Assembly (NCBI RefSeq): GCF_024609245.1
Contig: NZ_JANJYH010000014.1
Location: 16,495 to 80,494 of the forward strand
Source: Haloarchaeobius sp. FL176
GTDB taxonomy: Archaea > Halobacteriota > Halobacteria > Halobacteriales > Natrialbaceae
Direction: 5' to 3'
DNA length: 64,000 bases
Positions 1 to 9,659 of the stretch are shown here, in pieces (position 1 is the first letter of the stretch; every line of letters starts with the position of its first letter). The notes under the pieces are model-generated. The model saw only the letters and a program-made list of their open reading frames with translations, was not told the origin of the DNA and ran no database searches. The translations under genes were made by a program, and so were the position numbers.

Positions 1-67
1 ATCCAACCTGTTCGATGACATCCGCCGCCGCTGGCGTCGAGTTAGCTGTGTTCCTCTCCGTTCCCAT
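1..67 (-). CDS. 5' end of an unidentified gene (partial)
   Basis: Reading leftwards from the ATG at 67-65, an open frame of 22 codons runs off the window edge (MGTERNTANSTPAAADVIEQ...). The composition is typical of a haloarchaeal N-terminus. The DNA just upstream (68-240) is AT-rich and could hold its promoter. Too little is visible to name a product, and a second ATG at 72 in another frame is less protein-like. Confidence 0.4.
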   Translation of the reverse strand, partial: MGTERNTANSTPAAADVIEQVG

Positions 68-241
68 GTCATTAGGTACTCAGTATCATTGGTTAAGGTG
101 AATGGTGGCAATTGGAGGGTGTATTAAATACAACAGAGTGTTAGATTAGCATTTCGCGAATCTCGATCCTTCTATTAGAAAATAATTTTAGAGTTTAGAA
201 CAGAGGTTATAACAGCGAAGATTGTTCAAAATTTGAAACTA

Positions 242-1212
242 CTATAGAAGCGCGGATTCGACTCGATCTCCGAGTTCTTCAAGTCGGTCGACAGGCTCGT
301 TGCTGAAGACGATCCGGACGTACTGATCGCTGTTCTCGTCACCCCAGTGGCGCATCGGCGTCGCAGCGATCTTGCTTTCCTCCAGAAGGAGGTCCGACGC
401 CGTCGAAGAATCGTAACCCAGTTCCTCGACGTTCATCAGTTGCATCCATCCACCCTTCGAGGGGATCGTGGTAACTCCAATATCGCGTAATTGCTCGGTG
501 ACGGTATCGCGCCGACGCTGTAATTCGGGAACGTACTCGCTTGGTTCGAAGTCGGACTCGATTGCAGCGAGCGCGCCTGCCTGTCCGATTCCACCAGGCG
601 TTGTCGTGTTGTAGATGTGGGTCCGTGCAGCGTCGTTCATGAACTCCTCAGGGCCGACAATCCAACCGACGCGCCAACCAATCATCCCGTATGACTTCGT
701 GACGGAGCCAGCGATAACGGTCCGCTCGGCCATCCCAGGCAGGGAAACAGGGTGAATCAGTGGCAGATCGTCGAAAAGCACTGACTCCCAGATAGCGTTG
801 TAGAGCAGCCAAATGTCGTGTGCCTGGCAGAGATCGCGAATCGTCTCCCATTCCTCGCGATTTAGAACTGCCCCTGACGGCATTGACGGATTGACCAGCA
901 GAAGGACTTCGGTGTCGTCACTCACAGTTTCTCGAAGTGCGTCGACGTCCAACCGCCACTCGTCACCAGCATTCTCGTACGGTACGAACGATGGTTCACC
1001 GCCAGCGAGACGAGTCCGGTTTATCATGCCGGCGTAAATCGGGTCCGTCAGGACGACCTCATCTCCAGGGTCGATCATCGCGAGGAGAGCATCGAGAACA
1101 CTCTCCCCCGTGCTACAGGTGATAACAACGTTTTCAGCACCGTAATCGTGACCCGAGCGATCATTCGTCTGGCGTGCCACCGCTTCACGAAGGTCTTTCT
1201 TCCCGATGAAAG
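242..1212 (-). pseudogene. PLP-dependent aminotransferase (class I/II), N-terminus lost to an IS
   Basis: The C-terminal four fifths of a fold-type I aminotransferase. The lysine that would bind PLP is in SVTKSYGM followed by GWRVGW, and NPSMPSGAV is the usual NP..P.G loop. The position normally holding the PLP-ring aspartate reads YNAIWES, an Asn rather than Asp. A GTG at 1180 opens a 312-residue frame, but the coding frame continues upstream (FIGKKDLREAVARQ) to about 1212, where the inverted repeat of the IS begins. Roughly 60-80 residues are missing against the usual 380-400. The gene is therefore truncated and probably inactive. The same IS cuts the MFS gene on its other side. Confidence 0.85.
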
Positions 1213-2141
1213 TGCCGTGTTGAATAGCGATCTAATCGACGGTTGTCACGGGTTAGAAGGGCGAAGCCGAGGAAATCGATTCTGGCTATGGAAGTTGATC
1301 TCCTCGACTTCGTTGAGCAGTGTCGGCAGCTAGTCAAACAAGCGTTGGGAAAGCACGCGGGCGAGCCCGCCAGCGGCGGGTTCGCCCGCTGGAAGCACGT
1401 CGTTCTCCATTGTTTCCGGCTCGAAGACGGCCACAGCTACCGTGAAACACCGAATCGGCTACAGTACATGACCGAGATTTGTGACGCACTTGGCCTAGAT
1501 CCGGACGATATGCCTGACTTCACCACACTCTATAAATCGTTCGACCGGCTGGAAATGTGGGTCTGGCGGGCGTTGCTGCGCGTTTCCGCGCAGCAACACC
1601 CGCAGTCTGGCCACGCTGCACTCGACAGCACGTTCTTCGACCGCCGCTCCGCTTCGTCGTACTACCGCCAGCGGTCAGGAAGTAACGTCCAGACACTGAA
1701 AGTGACGACACTAACCGATAGAGAGTCTCTTGCTGTTCTTGACGTACATATCTCCGCCCGGTGGAAACACGATACGAAGACCGGGCCGCAGGTCGTCCGC
1801 CGGAACGCGGACGACCTGCTATCAGTGGCTGCCGACAAAGCCTTCCACAACTGGATCACGAAATACGAGTTCTACGCACTCGGTGTCGAGCCACTCATCT
1901 TACAGCGTGGATCAAGACCGTTAACGCTAGGACATAACGCGCTCATCCGGGCAAAAGGCTACTCTCAGCGCTGGATGGCCGAAACATCGTATTCGACAAC
2001 GAAGCGCTCGCTCGGCGATGCCGTGCGAGCGCTCGGCTGGTATCGACAGTTCCGTGAAATCGTCCTCATGTTCGCCATCTCCAACATAGAACCGCTCTGT
2101 GAACCTCTCTAACCATGACTCAGCATCTATTCAACACGGCA
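1213..2141 (+). mobile_element. IS5-type (ISH1-like) insertion sequence, about 929 bp
   Basis: Terminal inverted repeats TGCCGTGTTGAATAG at 1213-1227 and its reverse complement at 2127-2141 bracket one transposase gene. The bases just outside (gatgaaag on the left, gtataatg on the right) do not match, so there is no target duplication. Together with a broken gene on each side, this points to a deletion or recombination next to the IS after it inserted. Confidence 0.88.
1243..2112 (+). CDS. IS5-family transposase
   Basis: 289-residue DDE transposase of the haloarchaeal IS5 (ISH1-like) type. Recognisable parts are HAALDSTFFDRR (first catalytic Asp), the VQTLKVTTLTDRESLAVLD strand, VAADKAF (second Asp) and a C-terminal ET...TTKRSLGDAVRALGWYRQFREIVL block (catalytic Glu region). 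An internal ATG at 1288 (MEVDLLDFV) is an equally good start. The segment between the second Asp and the C-terminal block looks shorter and more diverged than usual (about residues 205-245), so activity is uncertain. Confidence 0.85.
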   Translation: MSRVRRAKPRKSILAMEVDLLDFVEQCRQLVKQALGKHAGEPASGGFARWKHVVLHCFRLEDGHSYRETPNRLQYMTEICDALGLDPDDMPDFTTLYKSFDRLEMWVWRALLRVSAQQHPQSGHAALDSTFFDRRSASSYYRQRSGSNVQTLKVTTLTDRESLAVLDVHISARWKHDTKTGPQVVRRNADDLLSVAADKAFHNWITKYEFYALGVEPLILQRGSRPLTLGHNALIRAKGYSQRWMAETSYSTTKRSLGDAVRALGWYRQFREIVLMFAISNIEPLCEPL

Positions 2142-2873
2142 GTATAATGAATAGCCGAGAAAGCCGAGCAGCCCGACCGACCAGACACTCCGGTTCCGGA
2201 GGACCGCACCGAACTCCTCGAGAGAAGGAGCGTCTCCCCGGCTTGTTCCGAGTCCGCGACTGGCCGGCCAGAACAGGACGAGGCCGACGACCGTGAGGCC
2301 GGTGAATGCGACAAAGATGGCGGGCCACCCGAACCGATGCGCAATCAGTGGCCCGGTCCCCTGACCGAGCGCGAATCCGATCGGGCCACTCGCGGTGAAG
2401 ATGCCGACAGCAGTCGCTCGATTCTCGCTGGTCGCTGCTCGACTCACGATGTCGATGCCAGCGTTCCAGACGACGACGTAGGCGACCCCACCAAGCGCTC
2501 GTGATGCAATCACAGATCGATAATCCCCTCGCCGCCCAGCGATCCATCCCCACGTCCCGGCGACAACAAGTGTCAGCACTGCGAGTGCCATCGCAGTCCT
2601 GGAATCCGCCCGGTCGAGCGCCGCTCCAGCTGGGAGGCTTGCGATCACCGCGGTGCCGAACATGACCCCGACCAGGAACCCTGCGATCGTCGGCCCAATA
2701 TTCAGTGCGTCGCGAATGAGCGGGGTAACACTCGCCGGGACGATCTCATAGGCAGCGAGCCCCGTCGAGATGAGACTCGCTCCAGTGACGAGTCTCCACG
2801 CCGACTGGCGCTGCTGGTGCGGTTCCTTGCTCGTGGCGTCTTCGGGCTGGGTGGTGGGAGGTCGGGTAGTCAT
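2127..2873 (-). pseudogene. MFS transporter, C-terminus cut by the IS
   Basis: The N-terminal half of a major facilitator superfamily permease. It has a soluble N-terminus of about 25 residues, then six to seven hydrophobic segments with the loop 2-3 signature GAALDRADSRTAMA. The frame ends after 248 residues inside the terminal repeat of the adjacent IS (last residues YSLYCRVE derive from IS sequence), against the usual 390-430. The lost part would carry the last five or six helices, so the protein should not function. It reads in the same direction as the broken aminotransferase and probably lay upstream of it. Confidence 0.8.
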
Positions 2874-3037
2874 TCCTCGAGAGTCTGGTTGGATAGCGGA
2901 ACGCTGAAATCGGGAAGAGTCGGTCGACCGCGAAAAGTCCCGATAATCGCGTTTTCATATTCCGTAGCGCGCTCCCTATCTCACGGGGTTAAACAACAAA
3001 CCTCTTTGGTTCGAGACGGTTAGATAGTTAACTAGCA

Positions 3038-3133
3038 ATGGACGTACATTCCGACCCGGGCCAGTACCGGAGCTGGAGGCGAGCTCGAATCGGCACCGAG
3101 AGAACCATTCGCTATCTCTCTGTGGTCGAATAA
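3038..3133 (+). CDS. possible 31-residue upstream ORF of the Bat-like gene
   Basis: An ATG at 3038 opens a 31-codon frame ending in TAA at 3131-3133, whose last base is the first base of the ATG of the next gene (taATG). The arrangement could couple translation, but the peptide (MDVHSDPGQYRSWRRARIG...) is basic and Arg-rich, unlike haloarchaeal proteins. Chance is a fair alternative. Confidence 0.25.
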   Translation: MDVHSDPGQYRSWRRARIGTERTIRYLSVVE

Positions 3134-6015
3134 TGGCTGCTTCCCCACCCATTCTGGATTCGTCGACGGTGTTGCTCGTCGGGACAGACGACTGGCTCAC
3201 GCAATTCGCCACGACGCTCGAGAAACGGACTGATGCCACCGTACAACACGTTCGAACCAAGACGGAGGCAATCGACACCATCCGGACGAACCCCACGGAC
3301 TGCCTCATTACCGAGTACGCACTCGAAGAGACAACCGGACTCGACCTCCTCCGAGAAATCCGCGAGGAATCGCCTGCGCTCCCGGTCCTCCTCGGGGCTA
3401 CTGCCGGGAGCGAAGCCATCGCCAGCGAGGCCATCGAAGCCGGTGTCACCGATTACATCGCGCTTTCGGACCCGCTAGCACAGATAACCGACGAACTCAT
3501 CGACCGAACAGAGCGTGCCCTCCGGGCCGCACAGCGGTCGGCCACGCAACGGGACCGGGCCAGACAGTTCGACGCGATCTTCAACGATTCGCGAACTGCG
3601 ACGTGGGTGCTTGACCCGGGTGGCGCACTTGCCCGCGTGAACGAGACAGCACGGGAGATGATCGATGAAGACATCGACACGATCGTCGGCGACCCCTTCT
3701 GGACGCTTCCGTGGTGGTCACAGGCCGATGCACCGAACACGGACGTCCAACAACTCGTGGAGAAAGCACTCGACGGGACGTTCGGCAACGCGGTCGTCCC
3801 ACAGCCGCCAAACGTCGATGACTCGCGCGTTATCGACCTCTCCGTGCGCCCGGTCGAGAACGAGCGCGGCGATCTCGTCTCGATCGTTGTCGAAGGCGTC
3901 GACATCACCGAGCGCGTCGATCTCGAACGGAATCTCAGAGAGTCCGAAGAACTGCACCGCGTCACGCTCAACAACATGACCGATACCATCCTCATCACGG
4001 ACGAAGCCGGCGAGTACACCTACGTTTGTCCCAACGTCCACTTCATCTTCGGCTACACCGTCGACGAGATCCGGAATCTCGGAACGATCGACGACCTCCT
4101 CGGCGATGACCTCTTCGACCGGGAGGAACTCGCGGAAGACGGCGTCCTCAAGAACATCGAGACGACGGCGACCGATAAAGCCGGGCGCGAGCACACGCTC
4201 CTCGTCAACGTGCGCGAAGTCTCGATCCAGGATGGGACTCTCCTCTTCAGCTGTCGGGACATCACGAAACGCAAGCAACGCGAGGAAGCCCTCGCCACGC
4301 TCCACGAGACGGCTCGCGATTTCCTCTACGCCGAGACCCACCAGGAAATCGCCCAGCACGTCGTCGACGACACTCCTGGTGTGCTCGATCTCGATGCGAG
4401 TGCGGTCTACCTCTTCGACGGTGAGGCCAACAATCTTCGACCCGCAGCTCACTCGGCGACGATGACCGAGTTGAACGGGCCACTCCCGACCGTGCACGCC
4501 GACGGCGAAACACTCCCGAGCTACAGTTTCGTCGAGGACGAATCGCTGTTCTTCGAGGACGTTCACGACGCGGACCGACTCGACAATCGGGCAACCGACC
4601 TCCGAACTGCGGCCTACATCCCGCTCGGCAACCACGGCGTGTTCGTTGCGGGCTCGAACCAGGTCGGTGCATTCGATGAGGTGATGCGAGAATTGGCCGA
4701 TCTGCTCGCGGCTACTGCCGAAGCAGCCCTCGACCGGGTCACACGGGAATCACGACTCCGGGAACAGGACCGAACACTTCAGACGCAAAACGAGCAATTG
4801 ACCGCCCTGAACCGCATCAACGAGACGATACGGGAGATCGATCAGGCTCTCGTACAGGCGGAGACGCGCGAGGAAATCGATCACACGGTCTGTGAACTGC
4901 TGACCGCCGACGACCGGTTCCGATTCGCCTGGATCGGGACGATCGATCCGACGACCGATACCCTGGAGCCTCGGGCCTGGGCAGGGACCGAACAGGGGTA
5001 CTTGGATAGTCAGTCGTTCGCCGTCCAGGCGTCGGGTGCAGAACCGGCCGGACAAACCGCAGCCACTGGCGATGTGACGATGGTGACGAACGTCGCTGCT
5101 GGTCTCCATGACGAGGCGTGGCGGAAAGACGCCATCTCCCGGGACTACCTGTCCGTATTGAGCATCCCGCTCGTGTACAACGACCTTACCCACGGTGTGT
5201 TGACGGTGTACGCACCGACCCAGGATGCGTTCGACGAGACGGCGAAGGCCGTCCTGGGAGAACTCGGCGAAACCATCGCATCCGCTCTCAGTGCGATCGA
5301 ACGGAAGAATGCATTGCTCACGACGTCGATGACACGTGTCGAGTTCACTATCGACGACCCGAAGTTTGTCCTCTCACGGCTGGCACAGGACGCGGAGTGC
5401 ACCCTCTCGTATCAGGGTGGCGTCCAGCAGTCCACGGAAGGCAGCTACGTGTTCGTGACCGTCGAAGACCGGCCGGTAACTGACGTGGCAGACGCGGCCT
5501 CGCAACTGGTCGGTATCGACGACGTGCAGCAGATCAGCGCGGACGGCGAGGGGGGTGTTCTACGGCTCCGGCTCACACAACCGTTCCTCGCCTTGGAGCT
5601 GGCCGATCACGGTGCCGTCTTCCGCGAAGCGACCGCTGATCCAACCACGACGACGCTCGTCATCGATATCCCGGACAGCATCGACGTCCGAACGATCACG
5701 CAGCTCGTCCGTGAGACGTTCGCTGGCGCTGAACTCCGTGCCAAGCAGACGCTCGATCAGACCGCAGAACACAATCTCTACTCGAAGTTCCTCGATTCAG
5801 TGACGGAGCGGCAACTGGAGGTGATCCAGACGGCGTACTACAGTGGGTTCTTCGAGTCGCCCCGTGAGAGCACGGGCGAAGACGTAGCGGAGACACTCGG
5901 CATCTCCCCACCCGCGTTCTATCAACACGCGCGGACCGTCCAACGGAAACTGTTTGCTGCACTCTTCGAAGAGAACAATCTCCCGGTGGCGGCCGCCACG
6001 GAGACAGTTCAATAA
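3133..6015 (+). CDS. Bat-like multidomain sensor and HTH-10 transcription regulator
   Basis: A 960-residue cytosolic regulator of the bacterio-opsin activator type. In order: a receiver-like domain (about 1-125), PAS (about 140-265, ending DITERVDLERNL), PAS (about 275-385, ending DITKRKQREEAL), GAF (about 390-540), a short coiled coil, a second GAF (about 555-720), the Bat beta-rich domain (about 735-880) and a C-terminal HTH-10 helix-turn-helix (LTERQ-type start at SVTERQLEVIQTAYYSGFF). In the receiver the usual phospho-acceptor region reads CLITEYALEETTGLDLL, so an acidic Glu stands where Asp is expected; phosphorylation in the standard way is unlikely. Signal input probably comes through PAS/GAF (redox, light or small ligands). 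No target gene can be assigned from the window. Confidence 0.9.
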   Translation: MAASPPILDSSTVLLVGTDDWLTQFATTLEKRTDATVQHVRTKTEAIDTIRTNPTDCLITEYALEETTGLDLLREIREESPALPVLLGATAGSEAIASEAIEAGVTDYIALSDPLAQITDELIDRTERALRAAQRSATQRDRARQFDAIFNDSRTATWVLDPGGALARVNETAREMIDEDIDTIVGDPFWTLPWWSQADAPNTDVQQLVEKALDGTFGNAVVPQPPNVDDSRVIDLSVRPVENERGDLVSIVVEGVDITERVDLERNLRESEELHRVTLNNMTDTILITDEAGEYTYVCPNVHFIFGYTVDEIRNLGTIDDLLGDDLFDREELAEDGVLKNIETTATDKAGREHTLLVNVREVSIQDGTLLFSCRDITKRKQREEALATLHETARDFLYAETHQEIAQHVVDDTPGVLDLDASAVYLFDGEANNLRPAAHSATMTELNGPLPTVHADGETLPSYSFVEDESLFFEDVHDADRLDNRATDLRTAAYIPLGNHGVFVAGSNQVGAFDEVMRELADLLAATAEAALDRVTRESRLREQDRTLQTQNEQLTALNRINETIREIDQALVQAETREEIDHTVCELLTADDRFRFAWIGTIDPTTDTLEPRAWAGTEQGYLDSQSFAVQASGAEPAGQTAATGDVTMVTNVAAGLHDEAWRKDAISRDYLSVLSIPLVYNDLTHGVLTVYAPTQDAFDETAKAVLGELGETIASALSAIERKNALLTTSMTRVEFTIDDPKFVLSRLAQDAECTLSYQGGVQQSTEGSYVFVTVEDRPVTDVADAASQLVGIDDVQQISADGEGGVLRLRLTQPFLALELADHGAVFREATADPTTTTLVIDIPDSIDVRTITQLVRETFAGAELRAKQTLDQTAEHNLYSKFLDSVTERQLEVIQTAYYSGFFESPRESTGEDVAETLGISPPAFYQHARTVQRKLFAALFEENNLPVAAATETVQ

Positions 6016-6127
6016 CAAACCCACTGGTTGGAGTGCTGTTTGGTAGTCAACAGCCGAATACTCCCTTATACACTTATTACACCTTATAGAGTGCGCCACT
6101 CCACCTGGCGGCACTCGTGAACTCACA

Positions 6128-6271
6128 ATGAGAGATGTCGACCCTGAATCAGACGAAGAAACCCCCTACGAGTGCTTCGAATGTGGCAAAATCATCATCG
6201 CGGAGGATAGCCCGGGCCAGTGTCCCGACTGTAGCGGTCCGATGCGAAACCGGCGAATGCCGCTCGAATGA
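6128..6271 (+). CDS. small zinc-ribbon (rubrerythrin-like domain) protein
   Basis: 47 residues with two CxxC knuckles (CFEC and CPDC) separated by 16 residues, the pattern of haloarchaeal proteins often labelled rubrerythrin-like domain proteins. TATA-like stretches lie just upstream (6064-6092, cttatacacttatt). The stop overlaps the start of the glutamate dehydrogenase gene (ATGA at 6268-6271), so the two are translationally coupled. Metal binding is likely; the function is unknown. Confidence 0.75.
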   Translation: MRDVDPESDEETPYECFECGKIIIAEDSPGQCPDCSGPMRNRRMPLE

Positions 6272-7578
6272 CCATGGCATCGAAATCTGATAGCACCCGC
6301 GACGAGTCAGACGACGAGGCGGCAGATTCGACCGAACCCGAATCGGCGCTCGAAACCGCCCGCCGCCAGTTGTACCATGCTGCTACTCATCTCGATATTG
6401 ATCAGAACATCGTCGAACGGCTCAAACACCCAAAGAAAGTCCACGAAGTCACTGTTCCTATCGAACGTGACGACGGGACGGTCGAGGTGTTCACGGGCTA
6501 CCGAGCCCAACACGACAGTGTTAGAGGACCGTATAAAGGGGGGCTCCGGTATCACCCCGAGGTGACGCGGGACGAGTGTGTCGGCCTCGGCATGTGGATG
6601 ACCTGGAAATGCGCCGTTATGGATCTCCCGTTCGGGGGTGCCAAAGGTGGCGTTGCGGTCAATCCGAAGGAGTTGAGTTCGGCTGAGAAAGAGCGGCTCA
6701 CCCGACGGTTTGCCCAAGAGATCCGCGGAGCGATCGGCCCGACAGTAGACATTCCCGCGCCAGATATGGGGACAAATCCACAGACGATGGCGTGGTTGAT
6801 GGACGCCTATTCGATGCAGGAAGGCGAGACCATTCCTGGTGTCGTCACGGGGAAGCCACCTGTCATCGGGGGCAGTAAAGGCCGTGACGAAGCGCCTGGC
6901 CGGAGCGTTGCCATCATCGTTCGGGAGGCAATCAAGCACTACGAGAAGGATATTAACGAAGCGAGTGTCGCCATCCAAGGATACGGAAGCGTTGGCTCGA
7001 ATGCTGCACGGTTACTCGACGACTGGGGAGCGAACATCGTTGCGGTCAGTGACGTCAACGGTGGTGTCTATGACACGAACGGCCTCGATACCCATTCGAT
7101 TCCATCACACCACGAAGAACCCGAGGCTGTGATGGGTCACGACGCTCCAGAAACCGTCACCAACGCGGAACTGCTTGAACTTGACGTAGACGTTCTCGTG
7201 CCTGCCGCCTTAGGGAACGTCCTTACAGCCGAGAACGCCGAGGATGTGCGGGCGGATATCATCGTCGAGGGAGCGAACGGACCAACGACGAGCGCGGCCG
7301 ATCGTATTTTTACTGAGCGAGGGATACCTGTTATTCCGGATATATTGGCGAATGCCGGTGGCGTCACAGTGAGTTACTTCGAGTGGCTACAAGATATCAA
7401 TCGCCGTACTTGGTCGTTGGAACGGGTACACGACGAACTCGAAGAAGAAATGTTGACGGCATGGGATGTGGTCAGAGACGAGTTCACCGATGGTGAGGTG
7501 ACGTGGCGAGATGCTGCCTATATTGTTGCTCTCTCACGAATCGCTGAAGCCCATGAGGCGCGGGGGCTCTGGCCATAA
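6268..7578 (+). CDS. gdhB: Glutamate dehydrogenase (NAD(P)-dependent)
   Basis: 436 residues of the Glu/Leu/Phe/Val dehydrogenase family, interconverting glutamate and 2-oxoglutarate plus ammonium. The N-terminal substrate domain has [12 protein letters not shown] and the catalytic region FGGAKGGV; the Rossmann domain has [12 protein letters not shown]; the C-terminal part has [12 protein letters not shown]. Length and order are normal for the family. There is an acidic extension of about 30 residues at the N-terminus. The gene overlaps the small zinc-ribbon gene by 4 bases and starts at the first ATG (6268), with a second Met two codons later. Coenzyme specificity cannot be read reliably here. 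Confidence 0.93.
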   Translation: MTMASKSDSTRDESDDEAADSTEPESALETARRQLYHAATHLDIDQNIVERLKHPKKVHEVTVPIERDDGTVEVFTGYRAQHDSVRGPYKGGLRYHPEVTRDECVGLGMWMTWKCAVMDLPFGGAKGGVAVNPKELSSAEKERLTRRFAQEIRGAIGPTVDIPAPDMGTNPQTMAWLMDAYSMQEGETIPGVVTGKPPVIGGSKGRDEAPGRSVAIIVREAIKHYEKDINEASVAIQGYGSVGSNAARLLDDWGANIVAVSDVNGGVYDTNGLDTHSIPSHHEEPEAVMGHDAPETVTNAELLELDVDVLVPAALGNVLTAENAEDVRADIIVEGANGPTTSAADRIFTERGIPVIPDILANAGGVTVSYFEWLQDINRRTWSLERVHDELEEEMLTAWDVVRDEFTDGEVTWRDAAYIVALSRIAEAHEARGLWP

Positions 7579-7582
7579 GGAG

Positions 7583-7996
7583 ATGGGTCACCGACCATTC
7601 AGACGGATTCGACGGCCAAGTACCCCGCTTGAACGAGGGCTGTTTCGACTGTATCAGCTTGTTAGTCCCGGGGCTCTCCTCGTTACTATCTGCTTTATTG
7701 GATACGTTGTCATCGGCTTCAGCTTATCCTTCGTTGGGATCTATGAACCAGCGTACTCCGTGATGGGTTTCACCGACCCATTTTTTACAATCTTGTCATT
7801 TCTGACTGGGCTTTTCATCAGTACGATGTCGGGAACGCTCGCGGTGCTCACGCTCCTGCTTAGTCCCAACGATTCGAAGGCTGGTTTCGTTGTCATGGTG
7901 AGTTTCATTGCTCTTGGATTTGGGGCCGCTACGATGCGAGTTACATTCGGGGGCGTCCAAGCATGTCTCGCTGAGATAATAAGCAGTCTTCTGTAG
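7583..7996 (+). CDS. small membrane protein, unknown function
   Basis: 137 residues. After a short basic N-terminus (MGHRPFRRIRRPS) there are four hydrophobic segments, at about 28-50, 58-78, 85-100 and 105-130, so an integral membrane protein is likely. The ATG at 7583 lies 5 bases after the gdhB stop; the frame stays open upstream into gdhB, but that start would be inside the other gene. Co-transcription with gdhB is likely. No known family recognised. Confidence 0.6.
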   Translation: MGHRPFRRIRRPSTPLERGLFRLYQLVSPGALLVTICFIGYVVIGFSLSFVGIYEPAYSVMGFTDPFFTILSFLTGLFISTMSGTLAVLTLLLSPNDSKAGFVVMVSFIALGFGAATMRVTFGGVQACLAEIISSLL

Positions 7997-8104
7997 AAGT
8001 GAAAATATATTTGTGCGATGCAAAAGGGATTAGTTACGACGTTCGCTCTTGAGAACTGCTCAAGAGGGTCCAAACGCTGGGTCTGCTACCGATGGCCGGT
8101 CGGT

Positions 8105-9550
8105 TCACCGCAGAGGATACTGATTCGTCCACGGCCGGCATCGTTCAAGCGCTGCAGCGACGCTCAAAATATCTGCTTCAGCAAACCGCCGGCCAACAAT
8201 CTGTAATCCAACTGGAAGCCCGTTGTCGGTAATCCCAGCAGGAACTGACGCCACAGGGTGGCCAGTCATATTGAACACCCATGTCAACATCACGTCTGTC
8301 GGGACACCAATCACGGATTGACCGTTGATTTCCGTTGGATAGCCGTCGGTGAGATGCTTGCTGAACGGTGGGACGGTAAGAGTGGGTGTCACGAGAACGT
8401 CGTAGTCAGTCAGCGCGTCCTGAATGCCATCGTATGCATCAGTCCGTGGCGCGTTCTGTAATCGATTGTCGGCAGCGTCGGTCTCTGTTCCTAATGCGAT
8501 CGTCGATCGAACCGTGTCTTCGACATCTGCCGTCTCGAAGTCGATGCCGTACCGGTCTTCGATTCGTTGAGCGAATGCACTGAAGAAGACGCCAACCTGC
8601 GTGACGTACGCCATCGAGAGCTCTTCATACGACGGGAGCGAGACGTCCACAGTATCGACTGTCGCACCGCCGGCCGCTAGGTCCGTGACGGCAGCATCAA
8701 CTGTTTCACGCACCGTCGATGCAACTGGTTGTAAATCCAGATTCGGACTGTACGCAACCGATAGCTCAGTAGTCGGCCGGTTAGTGGCCTCGACGTATTC
8801 CGTCTCTGGACGGGGCACACTAAATGGGTCTCGGTCGTCATAGCCTGCGAGGACATCGAGTAAGAGAGCTGTGTCCTCAACTGTTCGTGCCATCGGCCCA
8901 CCCACAAAAAACGGAGAGTGGGTGCCGAATCCGTCGAATGGGATACGTTCGGGAACAAGCCCGAACGTCGGTTTCAGCCCGATGACGTTACAACAGGAGG
9001 CTGGGACCCGGAGCGAGCCACCGATATCCGACCCGGTGGCAAGCGGTACTGCACCCGCCGCAAGCGCCGCTGCCGAGCCGCCAGATGAGCCGCCCGCAGA
9101 ATGATCGGAGTCGAACGGGGTCGGAGTCGCACCAACGAACCGATTCTCTGTCTTAATAGTGTGACCGAGTGCCGGTGTGTTGGTCGTACCGACGATGACG
9201 GCACCGGCAGCTTCCAGCCGCTCGACTGTGATGGAATCCTCGTCGGCAACGTTATCGGCCAATGGAGCGAGTCCCATCGTATTCTTGACACCCTCTTTCC
9301 GGCTCCGAAGATCTTTGATTGCGACTGGCACACCGTGGAGTGGGCCGAGGTCTTCTCCACGGGCCGCTGCAGCGTCGGCGGCGTGAGCACGCTCCCGTGC
9401 CGATTTCTCAGTGATCGTGATGAACGCGTTCAAATCATCGATTGCTCCGATACGCTCTAGGGTTGACTCGAGGAGGGTTAGCGCAGACACACATCCAGTA
9501 CGGGCTTCAGACGCAAGTTCCCGTGCCGATCGCTGCATGAATTCGGGCAT
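8105..9550 (-). CDS. Amidase (amidase signature family)
   Basis: About 481 residues of the amidase signature family, related to GatA and to bacterial amidases. The catalytic Lys is in PVAIKDL, the cis-Ser in the Gly/Ser-rich stretch AGGSSGGSAAALAAG, and the nucleophile Ser in TGSDIGGSLRVPA. It should hydrolyse a carboxamide; the substrate is unknown. I take the Met at 9550 (MPEFMQRSA) as start rather than 9592, because the upstream Met would place a TATA-like AATAAATAG (about 9578-9588) inside the coding region. That box sits at the right distance for a leaderless transcript from 9550. It is not in a gatB or gatC context, so a role in tRNA amidation is unlikely. Confidence 0.87.
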   Translation of the reverse strand: MPEFMQRSARELASEARTGCVSALTLLESTLERIGAIDDLNAFITITEKSARERAHAADAAAARGEDLGPLHGVPVAIKDLRSRKEGVKNTMGLAPLADNVADEDSITVERLEAAGAVIVGTTNTPALGHTIKTENRFVGATPTPFDSDHSAGGSSGGSAAALAAGAVPLATGSDIGGSLRVPASCCNVIGLKPTFGLVPERIPFDGFGTHSPFFVGGPMARTVEDTALLLDVLAGYDDRDPFSVPRPETEYVEATNRPTTELSVAYSPNLDLQPVASTVRETVDAAVTDLAAGGATVDTVDVSLPSYEELSMAYVTQVGVFFSAFAQRIEDRYGIDFETADVEDTVRSTIALGTETDAADNRLQNAPRTDAYDGIQDALTDYDVLVTPTLTVPPFSKHLTDGYPTEINGQSVIGVPTDVMLTWVFNMTGHPVASVPAGITDNGLPVGLQIVGRRFAEADILSVAAALERCRPWTNQYPLR

Positions 9551-9659
9551 ATCTAATGAACATTCGGGCTGTGTGTTCCTATTTATTCTCATCAGTGACC
9601 TTCGAAGTCACGGCCCGAACCGAAACCAACTACACAGGACGGGTGGTATACTCTAATCT

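Noticed and set aside
3718..4635. 305-codon minus-strand frame inside the Bat-like gene
   Set aside because: Antisense shadow of a clear multidomain protein; no domain or haloarchaeal codon pattern on the minus strand.
7511..7582. upstream start for the membrane protein after gdhB
   Set aside because: It would lie inside gdhB in another frame and adds residues of no membrane-protein character; the ATG at 7583 follows the gdhB stop directly.
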